Origin: Pseudomonas sp. H1h
GTDB taxonomy: Bacteria; Pseudomonadota; Gammaproteobacteria; Pseudomonadales; Pseudomonadaceae
Direction of reading: 5' to 3'
Length of the DNA stretch: 64,000 nucleotides
Assembly: GCF_000633255.1 (NCBI RefSeq)
Contig: NZ_AYMJ01000015.1
Span: forward strand, 124,001-188,000
A model generated the notes under the pieces. The model searched no databases. It saw nothing but the letters and a program-made list of their open reading frames with translations, and was not told where the DNA came from. Each line of letters opens with the position of its first letter. Positions within the stretch are counted from its first letter, which is position 1. Positions 53,072-62,495 of the stretch are shown piece after piece. A program made the translations under genes and the position numbers.

Positions 53072-53157
53072 CTTGTGCATGTTCTGGATGACAAAACGGA
53101 ATTTAAATCTGCGCGACGAATACCTTAGAGTCCAGCAAAACCTGTTGGAGAGTGATC

Positions 53158-53646
53158 ATGAGTACGTTGCAGTGGGCCGGCCTGTTGCTGCTGGCCGCGT
53201 TTGCCGGGGCGGTGGTGCCGTTCCAGAGCGCGATCAACAGTAATCTGGCGCGGGGGCTGGGGCATCCGTTATGGGCCACGCTGGCGTCGCTGCTGGTCAG
53301 CGTGTTGCTGTTATTGCCGGTGATTCTGGCGTTGCGCCTGCCGCTGCCGTCGCTGGGCTTTATCAGCAAGGCGCCGCTGTGGATGTGGGCCGGGGGTGCA
53401 TTTGGCGTGTGTTTTGTGGCGCTGGCAGTGATGTTGCTGCCGAAGCTGGGGGCGTCGGGGTTTGTTGCGCTGGCGCTGGCCGGGCAGGTGATCGCGTCGA
53501 TGGTGCTGGACCACTTCGGGTTGTTTGGGCTGGTGGAGAAACAGCTGACGGTGTCGCGGCTGTTGGGGGCGTTGTTGCTGATTGGCGGGGTGGTGTTGAT
53601 TCAGTTCGGCGGGGTGTTTGAGAGCAATGGAGTGGCTGTTGACTGA
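53158..53646 (+). CDS. DMT-superfamily transporter (DUF606/YdcZ type)
   Basis: 162 residues in five hydrophobic helices (WAGLLLLAAFAGAVVPFQSA, TLASLLVSVLLLLPVILAL, AGGAFGVCFVALAVMLLPKL, GASGFVALALAGQVIASMVL, LLGALLLIGGVVLIQFGG). The PFQ.AINSNLARGLGHPLWAT loop and the GLVEKQLTVSRLLGA segment fit the family. The substrate is unknown. GGAG precedes the ATG at 53158. Probably controlled by the divergent LysR. Confidence 0.84.
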   Translation: MSTLQWAGLLLLAAFAGAVVPFQSAINSNLARGLGHPLWATLASLLVSVLLLLPVILALRLPLPSLGFISKAPLWMWAGGAFGVCFVALAVMLLPKLGASGFVALALAGQVIASMVLDHFGLFGLVEKQLTVSRLLGALLLIGGVVLIQFGGVFESNGVAVD

Positions 53647-53683
53647 GGTTATGAATCCATGATTTTTCAGTGTCTGGAAGTCA

Positions 53684-53773
53684 GTCTTCGCGAGCAGGCT
53701 CGCTCCCACATGTGACCGCATTCTACTGACGAAATGCGAACAACTGTGGGAGCGAGCCTGCTCGCGAAGGCGT
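53684..53773. repeat. REPIN, TGTGGGAGC subfamily
   Basis: Inverted REP pair at 53685-53711 and 53745-53770 (CTCGCTCCCACA and its complement), located between the convergent DMT and MFS genes. Confidence 0.9.
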
Positions 53774-53793
53774 CATTGCAGACGCCTACAACT

Positions 53794-55125
53794 TCAATAC
53801 TTGTCGAGCGTACGCAGTTTCTGCGGCAAGCCCCACAACAGCAACGCGGCGGCAATCAGTGCTGCCACACCAATCACATACAACGCCGGTGTCGTGCTGC
53901 CAGTCAGGTCCTTGATTCGCCCGACCATCACCGGGCTGACAATGCCGCCGAATTGCCCGAGCGTATTGATCACTGCAATTCCCCCTGCCGCGCCGGCGCC
54001 AGCGCCGGCCAGCAACTTCGGCGGCAGGGTCCAGAAGCTTGGAATCGAAGCAATGATGCCGGCGCCCAGCAAGCCGAGCGCGACGATCAGGAACGTCGTG
54101 TGGCTGGCGAAAATCCCGGCGCTGAAGAAACCGATCGCACCGACGATCACCAGGCCTGCGACAAACTTGCGCCGCTCACCGGTAGCGTCTGAAAGGCGTC
54201 CGATCACCACCATGCTGATCGCACCGCAAACATAGGGAATGGCCGTCAGCAGACCGATCATCACCGGGCTCTCGGTACCCGCGCTGCGGATCAGTTGCGG
54301 CGCCCAGAAATTCAAGCCGTAGGACGCTACCTGGATCAGGAAGTAGATCAGGCCCAAGGTCAGAAACCCCGGAATCTTCAACGCCGCCAGCAACGAACCG
54401 CCGCCCAAGTGCGGTTCATGCTGGGCGATGCGGCTGGACAGCAGCTTCTTCTCGTCCGCGGTCAGCCAATGAGCATCTTCGATACGATCCTTGAGCAACA
54501 TCAGCACCAGAAAACCGAGGCCGATACATGGCACGCCACCGAGCAGGAACAGCCAGTGCCAACCACGCAATTGCATCATGCCATCGAGGTGTTCCAGCAC
54601 CAGACCGGAGAACGGCGCGCCGACCAGACCGGCAAACGCCGAAGCGAGAAACAACATCGACGTGATGCGCCCACGGAAGTGCTGCGGAAACCACAGCGTC
54701 AGGTAATACAGCACACCCGGCGCAAAACCGGCTTCCATCGCGCCGATCACGAAACGCAACGCGTAGAACTGCCATTCGCTGTTGACGAAGACCATTGCCG
54801 CCGTTGCCACACCCCAGGACATCATGATTCGTGCAATCCAGCGCCGCGCGCCAACCTTGTACAGCATCATGTTGCTCGGCACCTCGAACAGCACGTAACC
54901 GACCACGAACAGGCCTGCGCCGAGGCCATAAGCGGTGTCGCTCAAACTCAGGTCGGCCTGTAACTGGAACTTGGCGAAGCTGATGTTGATGCGGTCGAAA
55001 AAAGCGAACAGGTAGCAGACCATGATCAGCGGCATCAGGCGCCAGGCGACTTTGCTGACCAGGGCTTTTTCGGCATCGTTATCGACGGACGAACGAGCGT
55101 CCGCCTCCATTACATTGAGGCTCAT
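53794..55125 (-). CDS. MFS transporter, anion:cation symporter (ACS) family
   Basis: 443 residues from the ATG at 55125, twelve helices. The ACS signature YLFAFFDRINISFAKFQLQ is in helix 1, followed by SNMMLYKVGARRWIARIMMS in the loop between helices 2 and 3. The family imports organic anions such as hydroxyphenylacetate, phthalate, glucarate or tartrate. The position beside the HMG-CoA lyase and CoA-transferase genes, separated only by a REPIN, suggests it takes up their substrate, presumably a dicarboxylate. Confidence 0.87.
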   Translation of the reverse strand: MSLNVMEADARSSVDNDAEKALVSKVAWRLMPLIMVCYLFAFFDRINISFAKFQLQADLSLSDTAYGLGAGLFVVGYVLFEVPSNMMLYKVGARRWIARIMMSWGVATAAMVFVNSEWQFYALRFVIGAMEAGFAPGVLYYLTLWFPQHFRGRITSMLFLASAFAGLVGAPFSGLVLEHLDGMMQLRGWHWLFLLGGVPCIGLGFLVLMLLKDRIEDAHWLTADEKKLLSSRIAQHEPHLGGGSLLAALKIPGFLTLGLIYFLIQVASYGLNFWAPQLIRSAGTESPVMIGLLTAIPYVCGAISMVVIGRLSDATGERRKFVAGLVIVGAIGFFSAGIFASHTTFLIVALGLLGAGIIASIPSFWTLPPKLLAGAGAGAAGGIAVINTLGQFGGIVSPVMVGRIKDLTGSTTPALYVIGVAALIAAALLLWGLPQKLRTLDKY

Positions 55126-55191
55126 AGGGTTTCTCCAGGCGGACTGCCGGTGGGCGTCCGATTGTTTTTGTTGTCTGGTCTGAGTTTTAAA

Positions 55192-55282
55192 CTGTAGGAG
55201 TGAGCCTGCTCGCGATACTGGTGTGTCAGGCAACATAGGCGGCGGTTGATACAACGCTATCGCGAGCAGGCTCACTCCTACA
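55192..55282. repeat. REPIN, GTGAGCCTGCTCGCGA subfamily
   Basis: Inverted pair at 55192-55215 and 55260-55282. Its spacer contains TGTCAGGCAACATAG, which matches the complement of the spacer in 506-600. It lies between the lyase gene and the MFS gene. Confidence 0.88.
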
Positions 55283-55298
55283 AAAGGGATTTGTGGAT

Positions 55299-56225
55299 TC
55301 AGGTGGGGATCGGGTGCAGGTCGCAATTACGGCCGGCCTTGGCCAGTTGGCCGGGGACTTCGTGGCCCAGCAGGTCCGGCAAACCTCGGGACAGCTTCAG
55401 CAGCAACGGCAAGTCGATACCGGTGTAAATGCCGACTTCATCGCACAGGTTCACCAGGTCTTCAGTGCAGATATTGCCCGACGCACCCGGGGCAAACGGG
55501 CAGCCGCCGAGGCCACCCAGCGCCGCATCGAAACGTCGCGCACCGGCCTCATAGGCCGCCAGCACATTGCACAACCCCAGACCTCGGGTGTTATGGAAAT
55601 GCAGGGTCAGATCCATCGGCGAAACCCGCTGCAAGACTCGGCGCACCAGTCGCTCCACCTGTCGCGGATTGGCCATTCCAGTGGTGTCGGCGAGGGTGAT
55701 GCCACGGATGCCGAGTTCCTGATAAGCCTCGACGATCTGCAGTACGCGGTCCTCGTCGATCCTGCCTTCGAAAGGGCAACCGAAGGTGGTGGCGATGCTG
55801 CCATTGAGTTGCACATCGGAGCCGATGGTGAATGCGACAATATCGCCGAACGCCGCCAGCGAAGCCTCACAGCGCATGCGCATGTTGGCCAGGTTGTGCG
55901 TCTGGCTGGCGGACATCACCAGATTCAGCTCATCGACGCCTGCTTCCAGTGCGCGCTGCGCGCCTTTGAGGTTGGGGATCAGTGCAACGTAAATAACCCC
56001 CGCCTGACGCTGAATGCCGGTGAAGACTTGTTCGCCGTCACGCAATGCCGGAATGGCACTTGGCGACACGAATGAACCCGCCTCGATGCGGCTGAACCCG
56101 GCCAGGGACAGTTGATTGATCAAGGCGATCTTGTCAGCGGTTTCCACCCATGTCGGCTCGATCTGCAACCCGTCGCGTGGCGACACTTCCTGGACTATCA
56201 GGGTTTGCGAATAGTCAGAGATCAT
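55299..56225 (-). CDS. Hydroxymethylglutaryl-CoA lyase family protein
   Basis: 308 residues, TIM-barrel aldolase of the HMGL-like family. The start VQEVSPRDGLQIEPTWVETA holds the metal-binding Asp, and HFHNTRGLGLCNVLAAYEAG the His pair. GGLGGCPFAPGASGNICTED near residue 265 contains the catalytic Cys of true HMG-CoA lyases. It cleaves HMG-CoA to acetyl-CoA and acetoacetate or, in relatives, other 3-hydroxyacyl-CoA esters. It overlaps the CoA-transferase gene by 4 nt. Confidence 0.9.
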   Translation of the reverse strand: MISDYSQTLIVQEVSPRDGLQIEPTWVETADKIALINQLSLAGFSRIEAGSFVSPSAIPALRDGEQVFTGIQRQAGVIYVALIPNLKGAQRALEAGVDELNLVMSASQTHNLANMRMRCEASLAAFGDIVAFTIGSDVQLNGSIATTFGCPFEGRIDEDRVLQIVEAYQELGIRGITLADTTGMANPRQVERLVRRVLQRVSPMDLTLHFHNTRGLGLCNVLAAYEAGARRFDAALGGLGGCPFAPGASGNICTEDLVNLCDEVGIYTGIDLPLLLKLSRGLPDLLGHEVPGQLAKAGRNCDLHPIPT

Positions 56226-57415
56226 TGCACCACCCCTTGGCGTTTCAGGCGCTGAATATCGAGTTCAGTCAGACCGAGGCCAGCCAGAACAGTATCTGTG
56301 TGCTGGCCGAGTCTGGGGCCCGACCAGTTCACCTCGCCGGGGGTTTCCGAGAGCTTCGGCACGATGCCCGGCATCTTCACCGTGGCGCCACCGGGAAGCT
56401 CGGCGTGGAGCAACATGTCCCGCGCCTGATAATGCGGATCTGCCACAATGTCGGCCACGGAATAGATGCGCCCTGCGGGGACTTCGGCGGCTTCAAGCGC
56501 CGCCAGTACATCGTCTATCGGCAGGCTGCTGGTCCAGTGGGTGATGGCCGCGTCAAGCAAACCGCTCTTCACCGCACGACCGTCGTTGTGGGCGAATTCC
56601 TCGGCATCGGCCAGGTCATCGCGGCCGATGGTGCGCATCAGCCGCTTGTAGATCGGGTCACTGTTGCCGGCGATCACCACGTAGGCACCATCAGACGTCA
56701 GGTAGGTATTGGACGGAGCAATCCCGGGCAAGGCGCCGCCGCTGCGTTCACGGACATGCCCGAGCATGTCGTATTCCGGAACCAGACTTTCCATGACGTT
56801 GAACACGCTTTCGGCCAGCGAGACATCGACCACTTGCCCACCACCCTGCCCCGTCTTGACCACCAGCAACGCCATCAGCGCGCCGATTACCGCGTGCAGC
56901 GAGGCCAGCGAATCGCCGAGGCTGACCCCTACCCGCGCCGGTGGCGAGCCGGGTGTACCGGTGGTATAGCGGATGCCGCCCATCGCTTCGCCGATTGCAC
57001 CGAAACCGGGGCGATCGCGATACGGGCCGGTCTGGCCGTAGCCGGAAATGCGCACCAGGGTCAGATTGGCATTCAGCGCGTGTAGGACGTCCCAGCCCAG
57101 ACCGAGTTTCTCCAGTGCGCCGGGGCGCAGGTTTTCGATGATCACATCGGCGTCGCTGGCCAGTTGCTTGACCAGTTCGATGCCTTCGGCGGACTTGAGG
57201 TTGAGTGCCAGGGATTTCTTGTTGCGCGATTGCAGGTACCACCACAGCGAGGTGCCTTCGTGCAGCTTGCGCCATTTGCGCAGCGGATCGCCCTGACCCA
57301 GGGTTTCGATCTTGATCACTTCGGCGCCGAATTCGGCAAACATGCGCGCGGCAAAGGGGGCGGCGATCAGGGTGCCGATCTCAATCACTTTGATCGCACT
57401 CAAGGGGGCAGTCAT
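56222..57415 (-). CDS. CaiB/BaiF family (class III) CoA-transferase
   Basis: 397 residues. MTAPLSAIKVIEIGTLIAAP and FAARMFAEFGAEVIKIETLG form the N-terminal nucleotide-fold opening. SRNKKSLALNLKSAEGIELV, DVIIENLRPGALEKLGLGWD and DRPGFGAIGEAMGGIRYTTG follow, all classic class III features with the catalytic Asp in that last region. It transfers CoA between carboxylic acids. Together with the next gene it could activate a dicarboxylate (glutarate, HMG or citramalate type) before cleavage. It is the first gene of the two-gene operon. Confidence 0.9.
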   Translation of the reverse strand: MTAPLSAIKVIEIGTLIAAPFAARMFAEFGAEVIKIETLGQGDPLRKWRKLHEGTSLWWYLQSRNKKSLALNLKSAEGIELVKQLASDADVIIENLRPGALEKLGLGWDVLHALNANLTLVRISGYGQTGPYRDRPGFGAIGEAMGGIRYTTGTPGSPPARVGVSLGDSLASLHAVIGALMALLVVKTGQGGGQVVDVSLAESVFNVMESLVPEYDMLGHVRERSGGALPGIAPSNTYLTSDGAYVVIAGNSDPIYKRLMRTIGRDDLADAEEFAHNDGRAVKSGLLDAAITHWTSSLPIDDVLAALEAAEVPAGRIYSVADIVADPHYQARDMLLHAELPGGATVKMPGIVPKLSETPGEVNWSGPRLGQHTDTVLAGLGLTELDIQRLKRQGVVQ

Positions 57416-57546
57416 CGCGAGTTACCTCTTGTTCTTGGAATAGTCAGCCAAGGCTAGAGGACGTGGAACGAAGCAATCCAGCCTTCTCTCGGCAATGACC
57501 GTTCTCGAAACACGAACGCTCGCAACGCATGTGGTGGATTCAAAGC

Positions 57547-57646
57547 CGCCTTCGCGAGCAAGCTCGCTACCACAGGTTTTTGTGGTGCATTCAAATTGTT
57601 TGGCTGCCATCAACCCCTGTGGGAGCGGGCTTGCTCACGAAGAGGC
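57547..57646. repeat. REPIN, TGTGGGAGC subfamily
   Basis: Inverted REP pair with a variant left arm (CGCTACCACAG, 57548-57574) and a right arm at 57618-57642 (GGGCTTGCTCACGA). It lies between the LysR gene and the CoA-transferase gene. Confidence 0.85.
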
Positions 57647-57665
57647 CTGAACATTCACGGGAAAT

Positions 57666-58577
57666 CTAAGAGCGCTGCCCACGCAAATGCTCGAATAACA
57701 TCCGGCTCACCGGCGACAACCCCGCCTCATCGCGCACCACCACGATCAACGCACGATCCGACCACGCATCCGTCAACGGTACCGCGTGCAGCCCCATCGC
57801 CTGGCCAAACAGCTCATAGGCGCGCTGCGGCAGAATACCAATGCCCATATTGGCCTGGACCATCCGGCACACCGCGTCGAACCCCGGTACATGAATACGA
57901 ATGCGCAGCACCTTGCCAGCCTGACGCGCCGCCGCGTGGGTGCGCATGTTGATCGAGCTGGCCGCGTGCAGACCGACATAATCGCTGTCCAGCGTTTCGC
58001 TGAACGCCACCGACGCGCGGGTAGCCAATGGATGTTCCGGCAGCATCACCACCACCAGTCTGTCCTGTCGGTACACCACGCTGTGCAGGCTTTTGATATC
58101 ACTGTCACTGGAACAGATGCCAAGATCCGCAACCCCATCGAGCACGCCTTGAATCACCCCGGCGCTGGGCCGCTCTTCAAGATCGGTCTTGACCTGTGGA
58201 TGCTGTGCGGAGAAATCGCGCAAATCTTCGGGCAGGAATTGAATGATCGCCGAAAGGTTCGCCAGCATGCGCACATAACCGCGCACGCCATGGCTGTGCT
58301 CGCCCAATTCGAGACCCATTTTCTCGACGTTGAACAGCATCTGCCGAGCATGGTGCAGCAGTGTTTCGCCGGCCGCCGTCAGTGTCATGCCCTTGGCCTG
58401 ACGCACAAACAGACTGATGCCCAGCGCCTCCTCCAATTCCATCAGGCGCTTGCTGGCCGCCGATACCGCGATGGCTTCGCGCGAGGCCGCACGGGTCAGC
58501 GTGCCCTCTTCGTGCACGGCGACAAACAGTTGCAGGGTGATCAGGTCGAGGCGGCGAATCAGGCTTTTTTGCAGCAT
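57666..58577 (-). CDS. LysR-family transcriptional regulator
   Basis: 303 residues from the ATG at 58577. The helix-turn-helix is LFVAVHEEGTLTRAASREAI followed by AVSAASKRLMELEEALG. The effector domain runs from VRGYVRMLANLSAIIQFL. It is upstream of the CoA-transferase/lyase pair, and the iron-dependent alcohol dehydrogenase gene ends 68 nt upstream of it on the same strand. It may control either unit. The longer frame to 58649 adds no helix-turn-helix residues. Confidence 0.88.
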   Translation of the reverse strand: MLQKSLIRRLDLITLQLFVAVHEEGTLTRAASREAIAVSAASKRLMELEEALGISLFVRQAKGMTLTAAGETLLHHARQMLFNVEKMGLELGEHSHGVRGYVRMLANLSAIIQFLPEDLRDFSAQHPQVKTDLEERPSAGVIQGVLDGVADLGICSSDSDIKSLHSVVYRQDRLVVVMLPEHPLATRASVAFSETLDSDYVGLHAASSINMRTHAAARQAGKVLRIRIHVPGFDAVCRMVQANMGIGILPQRAYELFGQAMGLHAVPLTDAWSDRALIVVVRDEAGLSPVSRMLFEHLRGQRS

Positions 58578-58645
58578 GTGGGACTCGGCGGAGGTGGTGC
58601 GAACGAGCGTTGAGCATACCGCCGTTCGCCACCGCCGTGCCGGCT

Positions 58646-59794
58646 TCAAAACGCGTTACGGAAAATCTCCTCGATCTGCCGCTGATCCGCCGCCCGTGGA
58701 TTAGTCAGGCCACACGCGTCTTTCAGGGCATTGGTGGCGAGCACCGGGATGTCGCTGAGCTTGGCGCCAAGTTCACGCAGGCCACCCGGAATATCGACAT
58801 CCCTGGCCAGGCAACGGATCGCGTTGATCGCCGCCTGAGCGCCCTCTTCCGGACTGAAACCACGAATGTCCGCGCCCATCGCATGGGCCACGTCAGTCAG
58901 GCGTTCGGCGCAGACCAGCGCGTTGAAGGTCTGCACATGCGGCAGCAACACCGCGTTGCACACACCATGCGGCAAGTCGTAGAAACCGCCCAACTGGTGC
59001 GCCATCGCATGTACGTAGCCGAGCGACGCGTTGTTGAACGCCATGCCGGCAAGGAACTGCGCATAGGCCATGTTCTCCCGCGCCGCGAGGTCGCTGCCGT
59101 CGCGCACGGCCAGGCGCAGGTTGTTGCTGATCAGGGTCATGGCCTTCAGTGCGCAGGCGTCGGTGATCGGGTTGGCGGCGGTCGAGACGTAGGCTTCGAT
59201 GGCGTGGGTCAACGCGTCCATGCCGGTGGCGGCGGTCAGGCTTTTCGGCATCGCAACCATCAGTGCCGGGTCGTTGACCGACAGCAGCGGCGTGACGTTG
59301 CGGTCGACGATGGCCATTTTCACGTGGCGTGATTCGTCGGTGATGATGCAGAAACGGGTCATCTCGCTGGCGGTGCCGGCGGTGGTGTTGATGGCGATCA
59401 GCGGCAGTTGCGGCTTGCTCGATTGATCGACGCCTTCGTAGTCGCGGATCTGTCCGCCGTTGGTCGCGCACAAGGCGATACCCTTGGCGCAGTCATGGGG
59501 CGAACCGCCGCCCAGCGACACCACGAAATCGCAGTGACTTTCCTTGAGCAGTCCCAACCCGGACTCGACGTTGGCAATGCTCGGGTTCGGTTTGGCCCCG
59601 TCGAAAATCACCGAGTCGATGTCCTGCATCGCCAGCTTTTCGGCAAGCATGGTCGCCACACCGGCCTTGGCCAGCCCCGCGTCGGTGACAATCAGCGCCT
59701 TGCGAAAACCATAATTGCGGATCGCAACCATGGCCTCGTCCAGGCATCCGTTGCCCATGATGTTTACGGCCGGAATGAAAAAGGTGCTGCTCAT
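58646..59794 (-). CDS. Iron-containing alcohol dehydrogenase
   Basis: 382 residues from the ATG at 59794, preceded by CAGGAGAC. The nucleotide motif [16 protein letters not shown] is near residue 97, and the metal-ligand segment [20 protein letters not shown] plus NAVLLPHVQ matches group III dehydrogenases of the FucO/YiaY type. It likely interconverts a small alcohol and aldehyde using NAD(H). The reverse strand shows a start about 150 nt before the DUF4917 gene, so the two are divergent. Confidence 0.92.
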   Translation of the reverse strand: MSSTFFIPAVNIMGNGCLDEAMVAIRNYGFRKALIVTDAGLAKAGVATMLAEKLAMQDIDSVIFDGAKPNPSIANVESGLGLLKESHCDFVVSLGGGSPHDCAKGIALCATNGGQIRDYEGVDQSSKPQLPLIAINTTAGTASEMTRFCIITDESRHVKMAIVDRNVTPLLSVNDPALMVAMPKSLTAATGMDALTHAIEAYVSTAANPITDACALKAMTLISNNLRLAVRDGSDLAARENMAYAQFLAGMAFNNASLGYVHAMAHQLGGFYDLPHGVCNAVLLPHVQTFNALVCAERLTDVAHAMGADIRGFSPEEGAQAAINAIRCLARDVDIPGGLRELGAKLSDIPVLATNALKDACGLTNPRAADQRQIEEIFRNAF

Positions 59795-59947
59795 GCGCGT
59801 CTCCTGACTGGGGCCGAATCGACTGCTCCGATACGGCGGATGCACACAGGATCGACCGATCGGTCACCACCGATGTTGATCTGGCTCAATGCTCGCTCGT
59901 GATAAAGTCGCCGCCCATCTGCCCCTTGTTTTGAGACTTCCTACGCA

Positions 59948-60967
59948 ATGACCGATTTTCTGGATGTCGACGCCACCCTCGAAGACTGGAGCGCCCTGCG
60001 CGCCACCGCTGACTTCAATGGTCTGCTGGTGGGCAATGGCGCCAGCCGTGCGGTGTGGGACGATTTCGGCTACGACTCGCTGTTCGAAAACGCGCGCACG
60101 GTAGAAGAAAAACCGCTGAGCCCGTCGGAACTGAGCGTGTTCGACGCCCTGCAGACGCGCAGCTTCGAGCAGGTGCTCGGCGCGCTGAAAACCACCAGCC
60201 GGGTCAACAAGGCACTGGCCGTCAGCTCGGCCGCACCGCGCAATCGCTACTACGCGATCAAGGAAGCGCTGATCAACACCGTGCACGCCGTGCACATCCC
60301 GTGGCGGCTGGTGCAGGCCTCGACGCTGGCGACGCTGAATGAAGAACTGGCGCGCTATCGCACGGTGTTCACCAGCAATTACGACCTGCTCAACTACTGG
60401 GCGCTGCAACACAACAGCGAGGCCATCGACGATCTGTTCAATGGCCCCAATGCCAGTTTCGACCTGAGCGAAAGTGCCACGGCCAAACCGCGTTTGCTGT
60501 ACCTGCACGGTGGCCTGCACCTGGTGCGCAATCAGGACGGCACTGCACGCAAACTGACTTCGACCGAAGGTACCCTGCTCGGCAGTTTTGCGATCAACAA
60601 CACGATCAAGACCCTGGATGACGTGCCGCTGTTCGTCACCGAAGGGCCGAGCGCGGACAAACTCAAGACCATCCGCAGCTCGGATTATCTGTCGTTCTGC
60701 TACGAGCAGTTATTGGGTCATGACGACAGTCTGTGCATCTTCGGCCAGGCCTTGGGCGAGCAGGATGCACACATCATTCGGGCCTTGCGGTTGGCAAAGC
60801 CAAAGACCGTGGCAATCTCGATTTATCCGCGCAGTGCGGCGTTCATCCAGCATCAGAAGCGCCATTACGCCAAGGTGTTCGAAGGGACCGGGGTTGAGTT
60901 GCGGTTCTTTGATTCGAAGACGCATGCGTTGGGCAGTCCGAAGTTGTCGGTGCCTGTCGAGGTTTGA
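59948..60967 (+). CDS. DUF4917 family protein with SIR2-like features
   Basis: 339 residues, cytoplasmic. The N-terminus GLLVGNGASRAVWDDFGYDS contains a GNG turn (residues 29-31) like the NAD-binding loop of SIR2-like domains. VFTSNYDLLNYW (Asn144) and LLYLHGGLHL (His187) match the Asn and His of SIR2 NADases such as ThsA. SLCIFGQALGEQDAHII resembles the later SIR2 strand motif. I infer a SIR2-like NAD-processing fold; activity is unproven. The gene is single, with no effector or sensor neighbour. Confidence 0.65.
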   Translation: MTDFLDVDATLEDWSALRATADFNGLLVGNGASRAVWDDFGYDSLFENARTVEEKPLSPSELSVFDALQTRSFEQVLGALKTTSRVNKALAVSSAAPRNRYYAIKEALINTVHAVHIPWRLVQASTLATLNEELARYRTVFTSNYDLLNYWALQHNSEAIDDLFNGPNASFDLSESATAKPRLLYLHGGLHLVRNQDGTARKLTSTEGTLLGSFAINNTIKTLDDVPLFVTEGPSADKLKTIRSSDYLSFCYEQLLGHDDSLCIFGQALGEQDAHIIRALRLAKPKTVAISIYPRSAAFIQHQKRHYAKVFEGTGVELRFFDSKTHALGSPKLSVPVEV

Positions 60968-60982
60968 TGCAGACCTGACTGA

Positions 60983-61012
60983 CACCTTCGCAAGCGAGCC
61001 TGCTCCGGGCGG
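60983..61012. repeat. Degenerate single REP half-site
   Basis: CACCTTCGCAAGCGAGCCTGCTCC is a mutated REP arm after the DUF4917 gene, without a clear partner. Confidence 0.5.
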
Positions 61013-61039
61013 CGTTCCGACGCAGCTTTCGGGGTCGGC

Positions 61040-61582
61040 TCATTCTTCCGAGCTGTGCACCACCACCAGCAACTGCGCCTGCACCTCGCCCACCGACCTG
61101 ATCCGGTGCGGCTTTTGCGCATTGAAGTGCAGCGCATCGCCGCGCTCCAGCAGCACCCGCTCGTTCATGAAGTCCACTTCCACCTGCCCTTCGTGAACGA
61201 ACAGAAACTCCTCGCCCAAATGCTCCTTGAACGTCTTGTCGGTGAATTCGCTCGGCGGATAGATGATGAACGGCAGCAGGTTGCGTTCGCTGACCTGATG
61301 CGCCAGCACCGCGTACCCGGGGCTCTGGTCATTGGCCGCCAGTGACTGGCGTTCGTGGCTGCGCACCAGGCTGTAGCTGTCGAGGCTGACGTTGTCTTCG
61401 GAGAACAACTCCTCGACCTTCACGTTCAGCGCTTTCGCCAGTTTCAACGCCGCAGCGATCGACGGGGTATTCAACCCGCGTTCGACTTTCGACAGGTAAC
61501 TCTTGGTCATGCCGGATTTTTCGGCCAACGCCTCAAGGGTTACGCCAAGTTTTTTTCTCAATAATTTCAAACGGATAGACAT
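61040..61582 (-). CDS. XRE-family regulator with C-terminal cupin
   Basis: 180 residues. The helix-turn-helix LLRKKLGVTLEALAEKSGMT with KSYLSKVERGLNTPSIAAAL fills residues 7-45. The cupin occupies roughly 105-180 (GEEFLFVHEGQVEVDFMNER, LERGDALHFNAQKPHRIRS). Such proteins (PuuR/SutR type) sense a small ligand through the cupin. It is divergent from the aldolase gene with a palindromic operator between, so it most likely controls that operon and itself. Confidence 0.9.
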   Translation of the reverse strand: MSIRLKLLRKKLGVTLEALAEKSGMTKSYLSKVERGLNTPSIAAALKLAKALNVKVEELFSEDNVSLDSYSLVRSHERQSLAANDQSPGYAVLAHQVSERNLLPFIIYPPSEFTDKTFKEHLGEEFLFVHEGQVEVDFMNERVLLERGDALHFNAQKPHRIRSVGEVQAQLLVVVHSSEE

Positions 61583-61626
61583 GCGCAGCGGTTATTCCAT
61601 CAAGGAAGCGACGATTTATGCTTGCT

Positions 61627-61663
61627 TATGACACTTTGTGTCATATAGGCTCTTTAGTGTCAT
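61627..61663. promoter_or_regulatory. Operator for the XRE-cupin regulator: palindrome plus extra half-site
   Basis: TATGACAC-TTT-GTGTCATA (61627-61645) is a perfect 8-bp inverted repeat, followed 11 nt later by a third GTGTCAT (61657-61663). It lies 45 nt upstream of the regulator ATG and 25 nt before the aldolase ATG. Confidence 0.6.
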
Positions 61664-61688
61664 TTGCAATCACCCAAAGGACACAGAC

Positions 61689-62471
61689 ATGGCCAAGACA
61701 TTAGCACTACCCAAAGAACAACTGGTCAAGCAAGCGCTGACCCAGATGCAAAAAAGCCTGGCGGATAATACGTGGACCGATCGGCAAAAGCTGGCATTGA
61801 CTTGCCGGATTCTGTTCGAAAGCGGGCATGACTCCGGTCTGGCCGGACAAATCACCGCCCGTGGCCCGCAACCCGGCACCTATTACACTCAACAACTGGG
61901 CCTGGGTTTCGATGAAATCACCGCGAGCAATCTGCTGCTGGTCAACGAAGACCTCGAAGTGCTCGAAGGTCACGGCATGGCCAACCCGGCCAACCGTTTC
62001 CACAGCTGGGTCTACCGCGCCCGACCGGACGTGAACTGCATCATTCACACCCACCCGACGCACATTGCCGCGCTGTCGATGCTGGAAGTGCCACTGCAGA
62101 TTTCCCACATGGACCTATGCCCGCTGTACGACGATTGCGCGTTTCTCGAAGGCTGGCCAGGGGTACCGGTGGGTAACGAGGAAGGCGAACTGATCGCCGG
62201 TGCGCTGGGCGACAAACGCGCGATTCTGCTCTCGCACCACGGCCAGCTGTCGACCGGTACCACGATCGAAGAGGCCTGTGTCATCGCCCAACTGATCGAG
62301 CGCGCCGCCAAGTTGCAATTGCTGGCGATGGCTGCCGGCACGATCAAACCGATCATTCCGGCGCTGGGTCGCGAGGCTCATGACTGGGTGTCGAAACCCA
62401 AACGCCACGCCGCCGCTTTCAACTACTACGCTCGGCAGAACCTGCGCCAACACGCCGATTGCCTGAACTGA
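61689..62471 (+). CDS. Class II aldolase/adducin family protein
   Basis: 260 residues. The zinc-binding HTHPTH (IHTHPTHIAAL) and the later histidine in LSHHGQLSTGTTIEEAC form the class II aldolase metal site. GLGFDEITASNLLLVNEDLE precedes. Relatives include fuculose- and ribulose-phosphate aldolases and decarboxylases; this subgroup is often fused with or next to oxidative enzymes. The substrate is unknown. It starts behind AAAGGACAC and is followed by a DapA-like gene 24 nt on. Confidence 0.85.
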   Translation: MAKTLALPKEQLVKQALTQMQKSLADNTWTDRQKLALTCRILFESGHDSGLAGQITARGPQPGTYYTQQLGLGFDEITASNLLLVNEDLEVLEGHGMANPANRFHSWVYRARPDVNCIIHTHPTHIAALSMLEVPLQISHMDLCPLYDDCAFLEGWPGVPVGNEEGELIAGALGDKRAILLSHHGQLSTGTTIEEACVIAQLIERAAKLQLLAMAAGTIKPIIPALGREAHDWVSKPKRHAAAFNYYARQNLRQHADCLN

Positions 62472-62495
62472 TTTCACCTTTCACGGAGACTCAAC

